DNA of 64,000 bases from Stomorhina lunata (lineage: Eukaryota; Arthropoda; Insecta; Diptera; Rhiniidae): NCBI GenBank assembly GCA_933228675.1, contig OW121743.1, forward strand, positions 16,449,384 through 16,513,383. Reading direction: 5' to 3'. Below are positions 22,701 through 34,700 of the stretch, one piece after another. The notes under the pieces are model-generated. The model was not told the DNA's origin and ran no database searches. It saw only the letters and a list, made by a program, of their open reading frames with translations. The position numbers were made by a program, and so were the translations under genes. Numbering within the stretch: position 1 is the stretch's first letter; the number at the start of each line of letters is the position of its first letter.

Positions 22701-25700
22701 GCTCTAATTGAGCCTGCAGGAAACACATAGAGACCTCATCGTGGACCCAAGTGACGCGGACTCTATGGTCAGCCTTCTGCTCAACCTAACCTAAGATAGG
22801 AAACGTTCTCACAAATTACTGACACTATCAAGACCCGATGTATTGTTATATGTGTATGTCATGACAGGATACTGTCTAAAAAGAACGCGAGCGGTTATGC
22901 TGAAGGTTAAGACGTTTTACTTTTGCAAAAGCCATGAGAACGAAAGAACATTCCCTCTACAGTTGTCCTGCCCTGGTGCACCAAAGGAGACTAACTCTTG
23001 GTTAATATTATTAAATTCCGCAATTTACCTTCTTCTGTTATCCTTGACTCCCAGTGGAGCATAGGGCCTCAACCATCCTTTTATATCGAACTTTACTGCG
23101 GGATGTTAGACATACATCATTCCATGAATAGTTTGCTGCTTGTAACTCCGCATCAATTGACCTTCTCCACGTTCTAGCAGGTGCACCAACACGACAGCCG
23201 CTTCCTTGTGGATTCCAACGACGCGCTTGTCGAGCAATGTTGGTATTTGGCCTTCGTAGTGTGTGGTGTATCCACCGCCATTTCCGTTGACATACCTGTA
23301 TAGAAGAAGGGATTTGGTTTATAGCGTTTAGTAGATCTTCGTTTCTTATGCGATTTGCCCACCATATATTAAGGATTTGCCGCAAGCATTTGTTTGCAAA
23401 GGTTTGTAGGCGCTAATCGATGACATTTGTGCGTTTCCAAGTTTCGCAGCCGTAATACAAGATGGACTTGACATTCGAGTTATATATTCGTAACTTAGCG
23501 ATATTTGACGAGATTTCCAAATAGCTCGGAGAATGCCGAATGCAGATTTTGCCTTATTAATACGCGATTCAATATCCTCGTCGGCGCCATTAAGTTCTAG
23601 AATTCTCCATAGATAGCTCCTATTGACACTGTCGAAGGCCTTCATAAAGTCGATAAATGCTAGGTAAATGGGGGTGCGGAATTCATTACATTGTTCCAGT
23701 ACTATTCTTACTGTGTTGATTAGATCAACACAAGATCTATTCTCTCGGAACCCAAACTGATTTTCGCGGAGAAACTGCGTCAGACGTTCTATTCAAAATT
23801 ACTCGACTTAGTATTTTGTTAGGTATTGGAAGAAGTGTTATTCCCCTGTAGTTATTGCAGTCTTTGGAGTCATCCTTTTTTGGTATTTTGACTAGTATGC
23901 CTTCATTCCAGGAGGCTGGCAGAGCTTCCTCCTCCCATATTTTACGTACAAATGGGTGCCACAGTCTTACCGATCCTTCAACGTCACATAAAAGCATCTC
24001 TGCTGATATATTGTCATTGCCCGGGGCCTTGTTGCGCTTGAGGCTTTTAATGGCATTCTACCCCCATTTACCTAGCTTTCATCAACTTTATGAAGGTCTC
24101 TGAGAGTCAATAGGAGCTATAAAAGCATTTCTGCTGATATATTGTCATTGCCCGGGGCCTTGTTGCGCTTGAGGCTTTTAATGGCATTCTACACCCATTT
24201 ACCTAGCTTTCATCAACTTTATGAAGGTCTCTGAGTGTCAATAGGAGCTATTTGTGGAGAATTTTCGAAAATCCTAACATGCCAACGAAAGTTCTGAACT
24301 TAATACGGGCAATGTACATGGATTTTAAATGCCGAATCCTACCCATGGGTGAGTTGTAAAATCCGTTCGAATTAACCACTGGAGTAAGGCAAGGATGTAT
24401 CTTATCACCTATACTTTTTATTCTCGTCATCGACAACATAATGCGCACATTTGTGAATGGTGGATCCGGTATCCCTTAAAACAACTCAAAAAATTGGAAT
24501 ATGCTAATGAATTTTTCCAAGTCAAAGATTATTTCCGGAGGCTATGGCACAAATGATGGGTTATTTTAAGAGTAGTTACCTTCAATTATCTAGGAAGTTT
24601 GCTATCTACATAAGGTGGCGCCGACAATGACATTGAATAGCGTATTAACGAGCAAAACCTGCAATATTTTTCGGAAATCTGGACAATTATCAACAACTGA
24701 GTTACAAATTGTGAACCGCCGTGGTATAGCAGGTTAGTCATCTGCCTAGCATACCAGAGGCCCAAGTTCGATCCCTGGCCAGACTCACTTGAAAAAATAA
24801 ATTTTCAAAAAGCGGCGGTTCACCTCATAACTCAGCTAGCCACTGGTTATTGAGTATTAGGCTATGTAAAACTTCTCTAACTAATACATTTGCCGTTCGG
24901 AGCCGGCGTTAAAACGTAGGTCCCTTTCAATGAGTCTAAAAATAGAATCGGATGCAGCTCATTGTCTGAGAGAAGTACCCCTTGTTTCAATTGGAATGTT
25001 GTCGGGTAATTATATATATATATATATATATAGTTACATATTCAACTTTATATTACTTATAAGGTCCGAATTAATCTCAATCGACTCGTTAGATGGTTAA
25101 CGAAGCGACGTTCTGAGTCAAACTTTATTAAATTAACTTATGTCATTGGATGACAGGATAGGTATTGTTCAATCCTGAAACTTGAAAGACAGACCTCGTA
25201 TTAAATTTTTGTTATTATGACAGTTTGTGTAAAATTACTGCTGGTGTAAACGATTTGTTTGCATAAAGACAAGTACAGTGGAATCGCAATAGAGTGAACT
25301 AATTCGTGCAAGGCCTGTTCACTCTATTGAAAAAGTTCACTCTAAAGAGTCTATAAAAAAAACACTTTTTATACAAAAAACATCTATATTTATTAAATAT
25401 TATTATATAATTACAAAGGAGTAAAGTAATTTCAAGAGTTTTTTGCTTTGTACAAGCATTTTTTGCTTTTTGCACCGCTAAATCGCGGAATTTATGCAAA
25501 ACTAAAATATTTTCGTAATTGTTTGTGTTATTTTGTGCCCAGTCAATAGCTTTTTCAAAAATCTGCACGGCCTGCGCTGCTGTTATGTCTGGTTTGGCTA
25601 CTGCTACTTCCTCGATGTCAGTGTCAGTCTCAGAGATGGCATCGGAAACGCCTTGAGCAGAAATTGGAAATGAACTTTCAGCATTGTTCCATTCCGTAAT

Positions 25701-28700
25701 GTCATCAATGGTAAAAACTTCTTGCAAATAATAAATTTAATGGTGGATGCTAAACAAACTCACGTTTGGGTTAGCAGTTTGAAGCATATCGAAAATTGGG
25801 CTTAGTTCTTCCAGATGTTGTTGCCGAAGTGACCTTTGCAATATGTTTAACGGCATATTTTCCTCGTCGTCGTCACTATCTTCTTCTATCTGCACAGAAT
25901 TACCCGAAAGACTTGACCAGCATTTTTTTATCATGTTCGGTTCCAACTCATGCCAAGCTAGCATTAGAATACAAATGGAGTCTTTGAGTGTTAATTGTTT
26001 AAAAAACTCGTTTAAATTGGCCTTTTTAATGGCCCGTTGAAGAAGATGTTTTCTATAATTGAGTTTGGTTATTCGAATAACGTTTTGGTCCATTGGTTAA
26101 ATCAATGGCGTAACGTTCGGTGGCATGTACATGACAAAGAAACATCCATCCTCAGTGATAAGTTCGTGCTCGGGTGCATGACAAGGTGCATTGTCAAGAA
26201 ACAACACTGCTTTTGTTGGCAAGCCCTTTTGATTTAAGTGTGCTTTGACCTAAATAAGAGGTGCGTCTTTGTCAATTATGTATAAGAAAAACAAAAGTTC
26301 ACTCTATTGAGTTGGGTACTGTTCACTCTATAAAGTAACTAATGGAAAAAATCGGGAGTTCGTAGTATCAAGTAGTTCATATTACCAAGTGTTCACTCTA
26401 TTGCGATTGCACTGTATTTGCAAATAACCTTTATTGACATTTGTTTGTACATTTTTTTTTTTTTTTAATAAACTTGTCACAAAAAGTTTATGTTCCGACT
26501 TCTTTAGATTCTTCTTTTTTTCAATATCAATTTTAAATGTTATTAACATTTTTACTATACCGCAGTTAAGAGTTGCATGACTTTATTCGTACATGATTCT
26601 TTAGAGTGTAAATGAACTTTTGTCATCAACTAGACAACAAAGAAAATTGATGGTAACCAAAAATGAAAACAGAAAGTTTTTTAGGTTAGAAAATGAAAAT
26701 ATTGAATCTTTAAGAATTGAAGCAAAAAATTTAAGGTAGAAGCTCTACTTTCTATATTTTAATTATATGGCCATGATTCATAGTCCATAAAGTCTAATTT
26801 ATCAACTTCAATCAATTGTAAAAATCGTGTTTTCAAAAGCCCGTACTTTGGACTCTTTCAATATTAAGATTTAATTGGACAGTTGCGTTTTTTATAGTCC
26901 AGACATTTGGATTGTAGTTTAAGAGGAAATATTTACAATTGATTTCATATAAAAAATACATAATTTTGAATTGAGTTAATTAAAATTTCAATATTATAAT
27001 TGAAATGCTGGGAAAATTAAGTCTACTTTTACATTAGTCAGGTTTGACTTATCAAGTCTTGAATTTGTATGAGAAAAAACTGACAGAATTAAAATTGAGC
27101 AAACCTGACCGTACTATCAAGTTTACGAAAATTTTTAAAATTTCTATGAAATTTAAGGAAAATAAAATGAAAAACTGATGAAGAAAATGTTCGTGTGTGA
27201 ACGTGAATGCAGGTTCAAAACAATTTTAAAGAAAAACTGATCAAGTAAAGCTGATTCGTGTGAAACGGGACTAAGTAAACATATGCGAATTATAATTGAA
27301 TGGAAAACAACAATATTTTACAAAAATTAAATTAAATTAATAAGGCGTTAAATTTCTTTCCAAAATATATAAAATAAAATTGAATTTCATTATGAAACCA
27401 TACATTTTTTTCATAATTTCCCCTGAAAAATATAATTTCCCTCTAAGAAAAAATGTTTATATAACAAAATTATTGTTATAATTTTTGCTAAAAATGTCAA
27501 ATTTAAAACCAACATTAAATTTTCATTATAAAAAGACAAAATATTTTTAAATTTAAACTAAAAATAAAAATTTCCCAAAAAGGGAAATTTTTTATAAGAA
27601 TTCAATTTAACAAAAAATATTAAGTTTGAATTAAGCTCTAAATTCTCTTTAGAAAAATATATTTTTTTATAAATTCCACTAACAATAAAAATTTCCCACC
27701 AAGGGAAATTTTTTATATAAAAGAGTTTAAATAAAAAATACCTTATTTAAAGTCAGCGTTAAATTCTAAATAGAAAAATATAAATTTTTTACAAAATTTT
27801 GATTAAATAAAAATTTCCCTCTTTGGGAAATTTTTTATTTAATAAAGTTTTTACCAAAAATGCTTGGTTTTAATAAAATTTTTAGTTTTCATTATAAAAA
27901 CATAAAAATTTTACAAATTTTGACTAAAAATAAAAATATCCCAATAAGGGAAATTTTTTATCCAATATAAATTTAACAAGAAACAACAAATTTGAATTAA
28001 GCTTTGAATTATCATAATAAAAACATCAAATTTCGTAAAATTTCCCTAAGAATAAAAATTTCCCTCTAAGGGAAATTTTTTCTTTAAGCTAATTTTAACA
28101 AAAAATTATACTATTAAATCCACCATTAAATTCTGATTACAATAATACAAAAATTATAGAAATTTAAACTAAAAATACAAATTTCCCAATAAGGGAAATT
28201 TTGTATATAAAGGACATTTTGCAAAAAATAGCAAATTTGAATTAAACTTTTTATTTTAATAATAAAAACAGACAAATTTTGTATAATTTCCCCTTAAAAT
28301 ACAAATTTCCCACTAAAGGAAATTTTTTTTTGTATAAGGAAATTTTAACAAAAAATGGCAATATTAAAACCAACCTTAAATTTCTATTATTAAAACATAC
28401 AAATTTTACAAATTTCAACTAAAAATAAAAATTTCCCTTTAAGGGAAATTTTATCTATAAGAAAATTTGAATCCAAAATACAAAATTTAAATTCAAATTT
28501 AAATTCTCATTATGAAAACAACATGTTTTTACAAATTTTTTCTTAAAATAAAAATTTCCCATTAAGGGAAATTATTTATTTCAAGAAAATTTAAGAAAGA
28601 AAAAGGAATTTGAATTAAGCCCTTAATTATTATAAAAAATACATCAACTTCTATATAATTTCCCCTAAAAATATCCCATTATGGGAAATTTTTAATTTAA

Positions 28701-31700
28701 GAAATTTTTAACAAAAAATTACCAATTTAAATTCAACGTAAAACTTTTATTATAAAAATATAAATGTTTTTTTAAGTTTCGACTAGAAATAAAAATTTCC
28801 CAATAAGGGAAATTTTAAATGTAATATAAATTTTAAAAAAATTTTGAAATATTGTGATCAAATATCCAGCTCTTATTGAGATATCCTCAAAGTTTTATAA
28901 ATTTCCCCTCAAAATAACATTTTTTGAATAATATTTACATCCCGACAATTTTGTTATTTTTTGGAAAAATTTTTAGTTTAAGGAAATTTTTGTAAAATTT
29001 TTTAAGCATGAATTAGGCTATCAATTATTATCCAGGAAATATAAAAGAAATTAAATTTTTCTTGTAAAGAAAAATTTCCCTTAAAGGGAAATTTTTTATT
29101 TATATAAAATGTTACTAAAAAAATACAAATTTAAATTAAGCATTTAATTTTCAATAAAAAAACACAACAATTTTTTGAGATTTTCCTTTAAATAAGAATT
29201 TCCCTTTTAGGGAAATTTTTTGTGTAGAGGAAATTTTACAAAACATTATAAATTTAAATTTAGCGTTGAGCTTACAATTAGAAATTGTTAAAATTTTATA
29301 AATTTCCCCGGAAAATAAAAATTTCCCACTAAGGGAAATTTTCAAAAGTAAGGGAAATTTGTCAAAAGGTATTAATTATGAATAAAGCATTCAATTATTG
29401 TTATGAAAATACTAAAAATTTAAATTTTCCCTTGTAAAGAAAAATTTCCCTTAAAGGGAAATTTTTTGTACAAACGAATTTTTACTTAAAAATGATAAAT
29501 TTGTTTTTAAAGCTTAATTCTTTTTAAAAAAATAAAGACATTTTATAATTTTTACTTCAAAATAAAAATTTCCCTCCTAGGGAAATTTTTTATAGAGCGG
29601 AAATTTTTCAAAAAATTACAATTTTTTATTTAACTTTTAATTCTTATTGTGAAAATATATATATTCTATAAATATTTCCTAAAATAAAAAATTTCCTCAT
29701 AGGGAAATTTTTATTTGTTTGAAAATTTTTGCAAAAGCTAAAATATTTGAATTAAATATTAAATTTTTATCAATTAAAAATTACAATTTACAAAATTTGT
29801 AATGAAAATAAAAATTTCCCAGCAGGGGAAATTTTTACAATCTAAGAGAAATTTTGCAAAAAAGGCAAACATTCATTTATTATTCTAAAAACACAATAAA
29901 CAACTATTTTATTTCTTTTTATGATTTTTATGTAAAACTTTTCTTTCATATTTTATCTAAAATCAATTTCCTTTGAAATTTCTTATTAATTCATCTCCCC
30001 CGTACAGATGTACAATAGTCAACAATTAATTGTGAGTGACGTCTTTGGATGAATTCCAAATAGGTTGTTTGTTCCACTCTCCATTCCCTTTTCACTTGAT
30101 CTTGAACTAATTTTTAAACATGTGCATTTCTTTTTCCCAATGCATTAGCATTGCATTGCCAATACTGGCATGTCTCAGATGTTCGAATTGAAAATGTTTC
30201 TAAATATAAATAAACTTATTGAAATGGACATAAAAGAATTTCCATAACAACTTGGACAATCATTTGATTTCTTTGGAAATGTTGTTGAAGATGTTTTAAA
30301 ATTTTAATCAAAATATTTCAACAACTGTTACACTGAGACTATACTAACAACAAAGTCTTCCGTACTGAGGGAGTCGGTTCTTTGTACCGGAACGACTCGA
30401 AAATCTTAGAATTCCGACCGACTGCCACTTCTGCGATAATACCAATTTTATCACAGTTACGACAACATACGAGTACTGAAGCCTTAGTCTCCTTTTGCCA
30501 TGACCTATAGTCCTCGCACTTTGAGAATGATTTTGAAAATGACGTGCATTTTGAAAATGATTTGTAATTTGAGTATAACTTGCACTTTGACAATTACTTT
30601 CACTTTGAGTATGACTTGCACTTTGACAATGACTTCCACTTAGATTAGGTTAGATTATAAAGAGGATCCCACAGGATTGTGGAAGAATTCACAAGACCAT
30701 AAGTTGAGATCCAGAGTGATCCTCAGGTGTGTTTAATTTTATCTCCAGTAAAATTAGCTTCCATTATTATTTCGCGTTTACGTTTATAGCTGAGTTAACT
30801 TTATGTATTTTACTAATTTTTCTAGGTTCTTAATTCTTCTAGGTTCTGAAAGAAATAAGAATCAAAGTTTTTGTTTGATCGCAACCTTGTGACCCATACC
30901 ACAATGCATCTGCATCTGCATCTTGCATCTTGACTTGAAAACAAAGTCAAGTCCAGGGTATACATCTTTAGAAGTATTACTTATATCCATGTCTGCTTCA
31001 GCACGGGCCAGTTCATCGGCAAATATCGTTGCCTTGAATATTATAATGGCCTGGTACCCTGCACATCAGATCTAATATTCCTATTACAAAGTGCCTTGAT
31101 AGTAGCTTGATTATAAAGTGTGTCCCAACTAGAACGCAATTTTTAAATTTGGCGCGATTCGAAGTGTCTTTATTTGAGATTTGAACAATCGTTATTATTT
31201 GCTAGTAGAAGGACGAGGTTAGTAAAAATGGAGCGCTACACGATTGTTTTACCAAAATGGTAAAATTTTTCCTGCTACAGTTCGCAATTTTCGATCAATT
31301 TGGGGTCACAATAATGCTCCAAAAGAGTCAACTGTTAAAAGATTAATGTATAAATTTACCGAAACTGGGTCTGTTTATGATGTGAAAACAACAACGCGCC
31401 TTCGACCAGGTCGATCGACCGAAAATGTCGCAGCTATACGTGATGATGTCGCTCAAACTCCATCCATCTCAATTCGACGACGAGCTCAGCAAATTGGGGT
31501 TTCCAAATCCACTATGCAGCGAATTTTGACGAAAGATTTGCATCGTCATGCATACAAAGTTCAATTGACTCAGGAACTGAAGTCAGATGACCATGGACTG
31601 CGAAGGGAGTTCGTTAATTGGGTAGTGGAGAGGCAACGCATTTCCGAGACGAGGCCCATTTCCATCTTGATGGCTTCGTCAATAGGCAGAATTGTTGCAT

Positions 31701-34700
31701 CTGTGGTGAGGAAAATCCTCGAGTGATTCACGAGAAGCAAATGCATCCTCAACGTGTCACTGTGTGGTGTGGTTTTTGGGCTAGAGGAATCATTGGACCT
31801 TTTTTTTGAAAATGAAAGCTACACGAATGAACAACGCATTCTCATTGTGAAATTGTTTTACCAAAATGGTAAAATTTTTCCTGCTACAGTTCGCAAATTG
31901 CGATCAATTTGGGGTCACAATAATGCTCCAAAAGAGTCAACTGTAAAGAGATTAATGTATAAATTTACCGAAACTGGGTCTGTTAATGATGTGAAGACAA
32001 CAACGCTCCCTCGACCAGATCGATCGACCGAAAATGTCGCAGCTATACGTGATGATGTCGCTCAAACTCCATCCATCTCAATTCGACGACGAGCTCAGCA
32101 AATTGGGGTCTCCAAATCCACTATGCAGCGAATTTTGACGAAAGATTTGCATCGTCATGCATACAAAGTTCAATTGACTCAGGAACTGAAGTCAGATGAC
32201 CATGGACTGCGAAGGGAGTTCGTTAATTGGGTAGTGGAGAGACAACATGAAAATGCTCATTTTGCCGATAAAATCATCTTCAGTGACGAGGCCCATTTCC
32301 ATCTTAATGGCTTCGTCAATAGGCAGAATTGTCGCATCTGGGGTGAGGAAAATCCTCGAGTGATTCACGAGAAGCAAATGCATCCTCAACGTGTCACTGT
32401 GTGGTGTGGTTTTTGGGCTAGAGGAATCATTGGACCTTTTTTTTGAAAATGAAAGCTACACGAATGAACAACGCATTCTCATTGTGAAATTGTTTTACCA
32501 AAATGGTAAAATTTTTCCTGCAACAGTTCGCAAATTGCGATCAATTTGGGGTCACAATAATTCTCCAAAAGAGTCAACTGTAAAGAGATTAATGTATAAA
32601 TTCACCGAAACTGGGTCTGTTAATGATGTGAAGACAACAACGCCCCCTCGACCAGATCGATCGACCGAAAATGTCGCAGCTATACGTGATGATGTCGCTC
32701 AAACTCCATCCACCTCAATTCGACGACGAGCTCAGAAAATTGGGGTCTCCAAATCCACTATGCAGCGAATTTTGACGAAAGATTTGCATCGTCATGCATA
32801 CAAAGTTCAATTGACTCAGGAACTAAAGTCAGATGACCATGGACTGCGAAGGGAGTTCGTTAATTGGGTAGTGGAGAGACAACATGAAAATGCTCATTTT
32901 GCCGATAAAATCATCTTCAGTGACGAGGCCTATTTCCATCTTGATGGCTTCGTCAATAGGCAGAATTGTCGCATTTGGAGTGAGGAAAATCCTCGAGTGA
33001 TTCACGAGAAGCAAATGCATCCTCAACGTGTCACTGTATGGTGTGGTTTTTGGGCTAGAGGAATCATTGGACCTTTGAAAATGAGGGCCTTGAAAATGAG
33101 GCAGGTCAAGTGTCAATGGTGTTCGGTATCGTGAAATGATAACCAGTTTTTTCTTGCCCATAATTGAAAGAATGAATGTGGAGGGCCTGTAGTTTCAACA
33201 AGACGGCGCCACATGTCATACAGCCAGAGAAAAAATTCAATTGATACATCAGTCATTTCCCGGTCGTGTTATTCCGCTTTTTGGAGACCAGAATTGGCCG
33301 CCTAGATCGTGCGATTTAACACCTTTAGATTTTTTTCTTTGGGGTTTTTTTGAAGTCGATGGTTTATACGAATAAGCCTATGACGACTCAAGCCTTAAAA
33401 GAGGAAATTGGGCGCTGCATTATTGATATACCGCAGCATTTATGCAAAAAGGTCATTGGAAATTTCATTAAAAGAACGCGTGTGTGCCAGCAAAGCCGCG
33501 GCGGCCATCTGCACGATATCTTGTTCCATACATAACCTCATTCTGTCTACCTTACGATATAATAAAGTTTCACGATTTTTTTTTTTTTAATATCTGTGTT
33601 TTATTTGAAATTTAAGAATTGCGTTCTAGTTGGTGATATCGCTTTTATATTTTGGTCTCATAGATATTAACACGTTCACGCCGGCGTGTACCACCGGTGA
33701 CTCGCACATGTCTGCCTGATCGAGACCGTTTTCCCGTGCGATAATCTTTCGTTGAAACATTTAGTTCGGCCCCGTCCCGTCCGTTGGAACAAAAAGCGCA
33801 ACCGCCTATGGGCGCGAAACATGAATTGCAGTGCCGGCGTGAACGTGTTAATCTTGCTGCTTCAGACACCGCATAAACTTCTGCTTGAAATATGCTACAC
33901 GCGTTATTTATTTTGCACTTTGATTAAGTCTAATTTGTGTTTTTAATGCTGTTTCTTTAATGTGCAAATAGTGTGGATCCATGTCCAAGATTCTGCACAT
34001 TGCAGCCGTAACAGTAGAACTTCTAGCTCCTGATATACTCAGTGCGACAATTCTATTAACACGCTCAACAAATGTTGCGTGGTTCGTGTGTTTATAATAG
34101 GCCACCAAACGAGTGAGCCATGTGTAAGAATTGGCCTTACAATGGCTTTGTATAACCAGTAAACTAATCGAGGTTTTAGGCCCCAAGTTTAACCTACAAA
34201 TTTCAAATGCTGCGTAGCATTTGTTGACTCTTTCCTTTAAATTTGGTATCCATTTAAGCTTGTGATCAAATATTACCCCCAAAAATTTGGCTTTAGTCGA
34301 TAATTCTAATGATCTTCCTTCAAGTTTTGGGAAATTGAAGGAAGGCAGTCTTCTTCTCGTAAAAACTACCATGTCTGTTTTGGATGCTTTTATATTAAGT
34401 CCACATTTTGTCGCCCACTTAAGCAGCATTTTTAATGCTTGCTTCATTATCTCCGCAAGCGTATTTGGAAATTTACCCCTTACTAGAAGAATCGGCGTAT
34501 GCTACTACACCAATTCCAGTATTGGTTAGTTCAAGTAAAATTTGATTAAGTGTAAGGATTCACTTTGTCTTTGACTTTGGATTTGAGTCAAGTACACTTC
34601 AAAATTCAAGTGAGACTGTAGTCTCAGTATTGGAGACTATATCGAGCCCTTAGTCTACTTTTAGATTAGTCAGGTTTGGCTTATCAAGTCTTGAATTTGT

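Larger units (their letters stand above)
30920..34525 (-). mobile_element. LINE with RT and RNase H, split by two insertions
   Basis: Minus-strand order is a YAD motif near 34495, then GLNIKASKTDMVVFTRR and AKFLGVIFDHKLKW (RT thumb region, frame 34447-33908), then RNase H CSIFQAEVYAVSEAARL. That frame is broken by a MITE at 33671-33847, resumes as ISMRPKYKSDI, is broken again by mariner copy B, and resumes beyond 31115 as DNQATIKAL and VPGHYNIQGN. The RNase H reading can be followed through both gaps, which proves the nesting order. It is also frameshifted and inactive. Confidence 0.75.

Noticed and set aside
24715..24785. Possible tRNA gene
   Set aside because: A and B boxes are present, but the body and TA tail that follow show a SINE, and a proper cloverleaf with acceptor pairing was not found.
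27400..29860. CRISPR-like regular palindromic repeats
   Set aside because: Units are diverged, spacers are homologous to each other, and the context is a fly intron; it is a satellite.
33645..33869. 74-codon Arg-rich open frame
   Set aside because: It spans the GC-rich TTAA MITE and its LINE flanks; no coding evidence.
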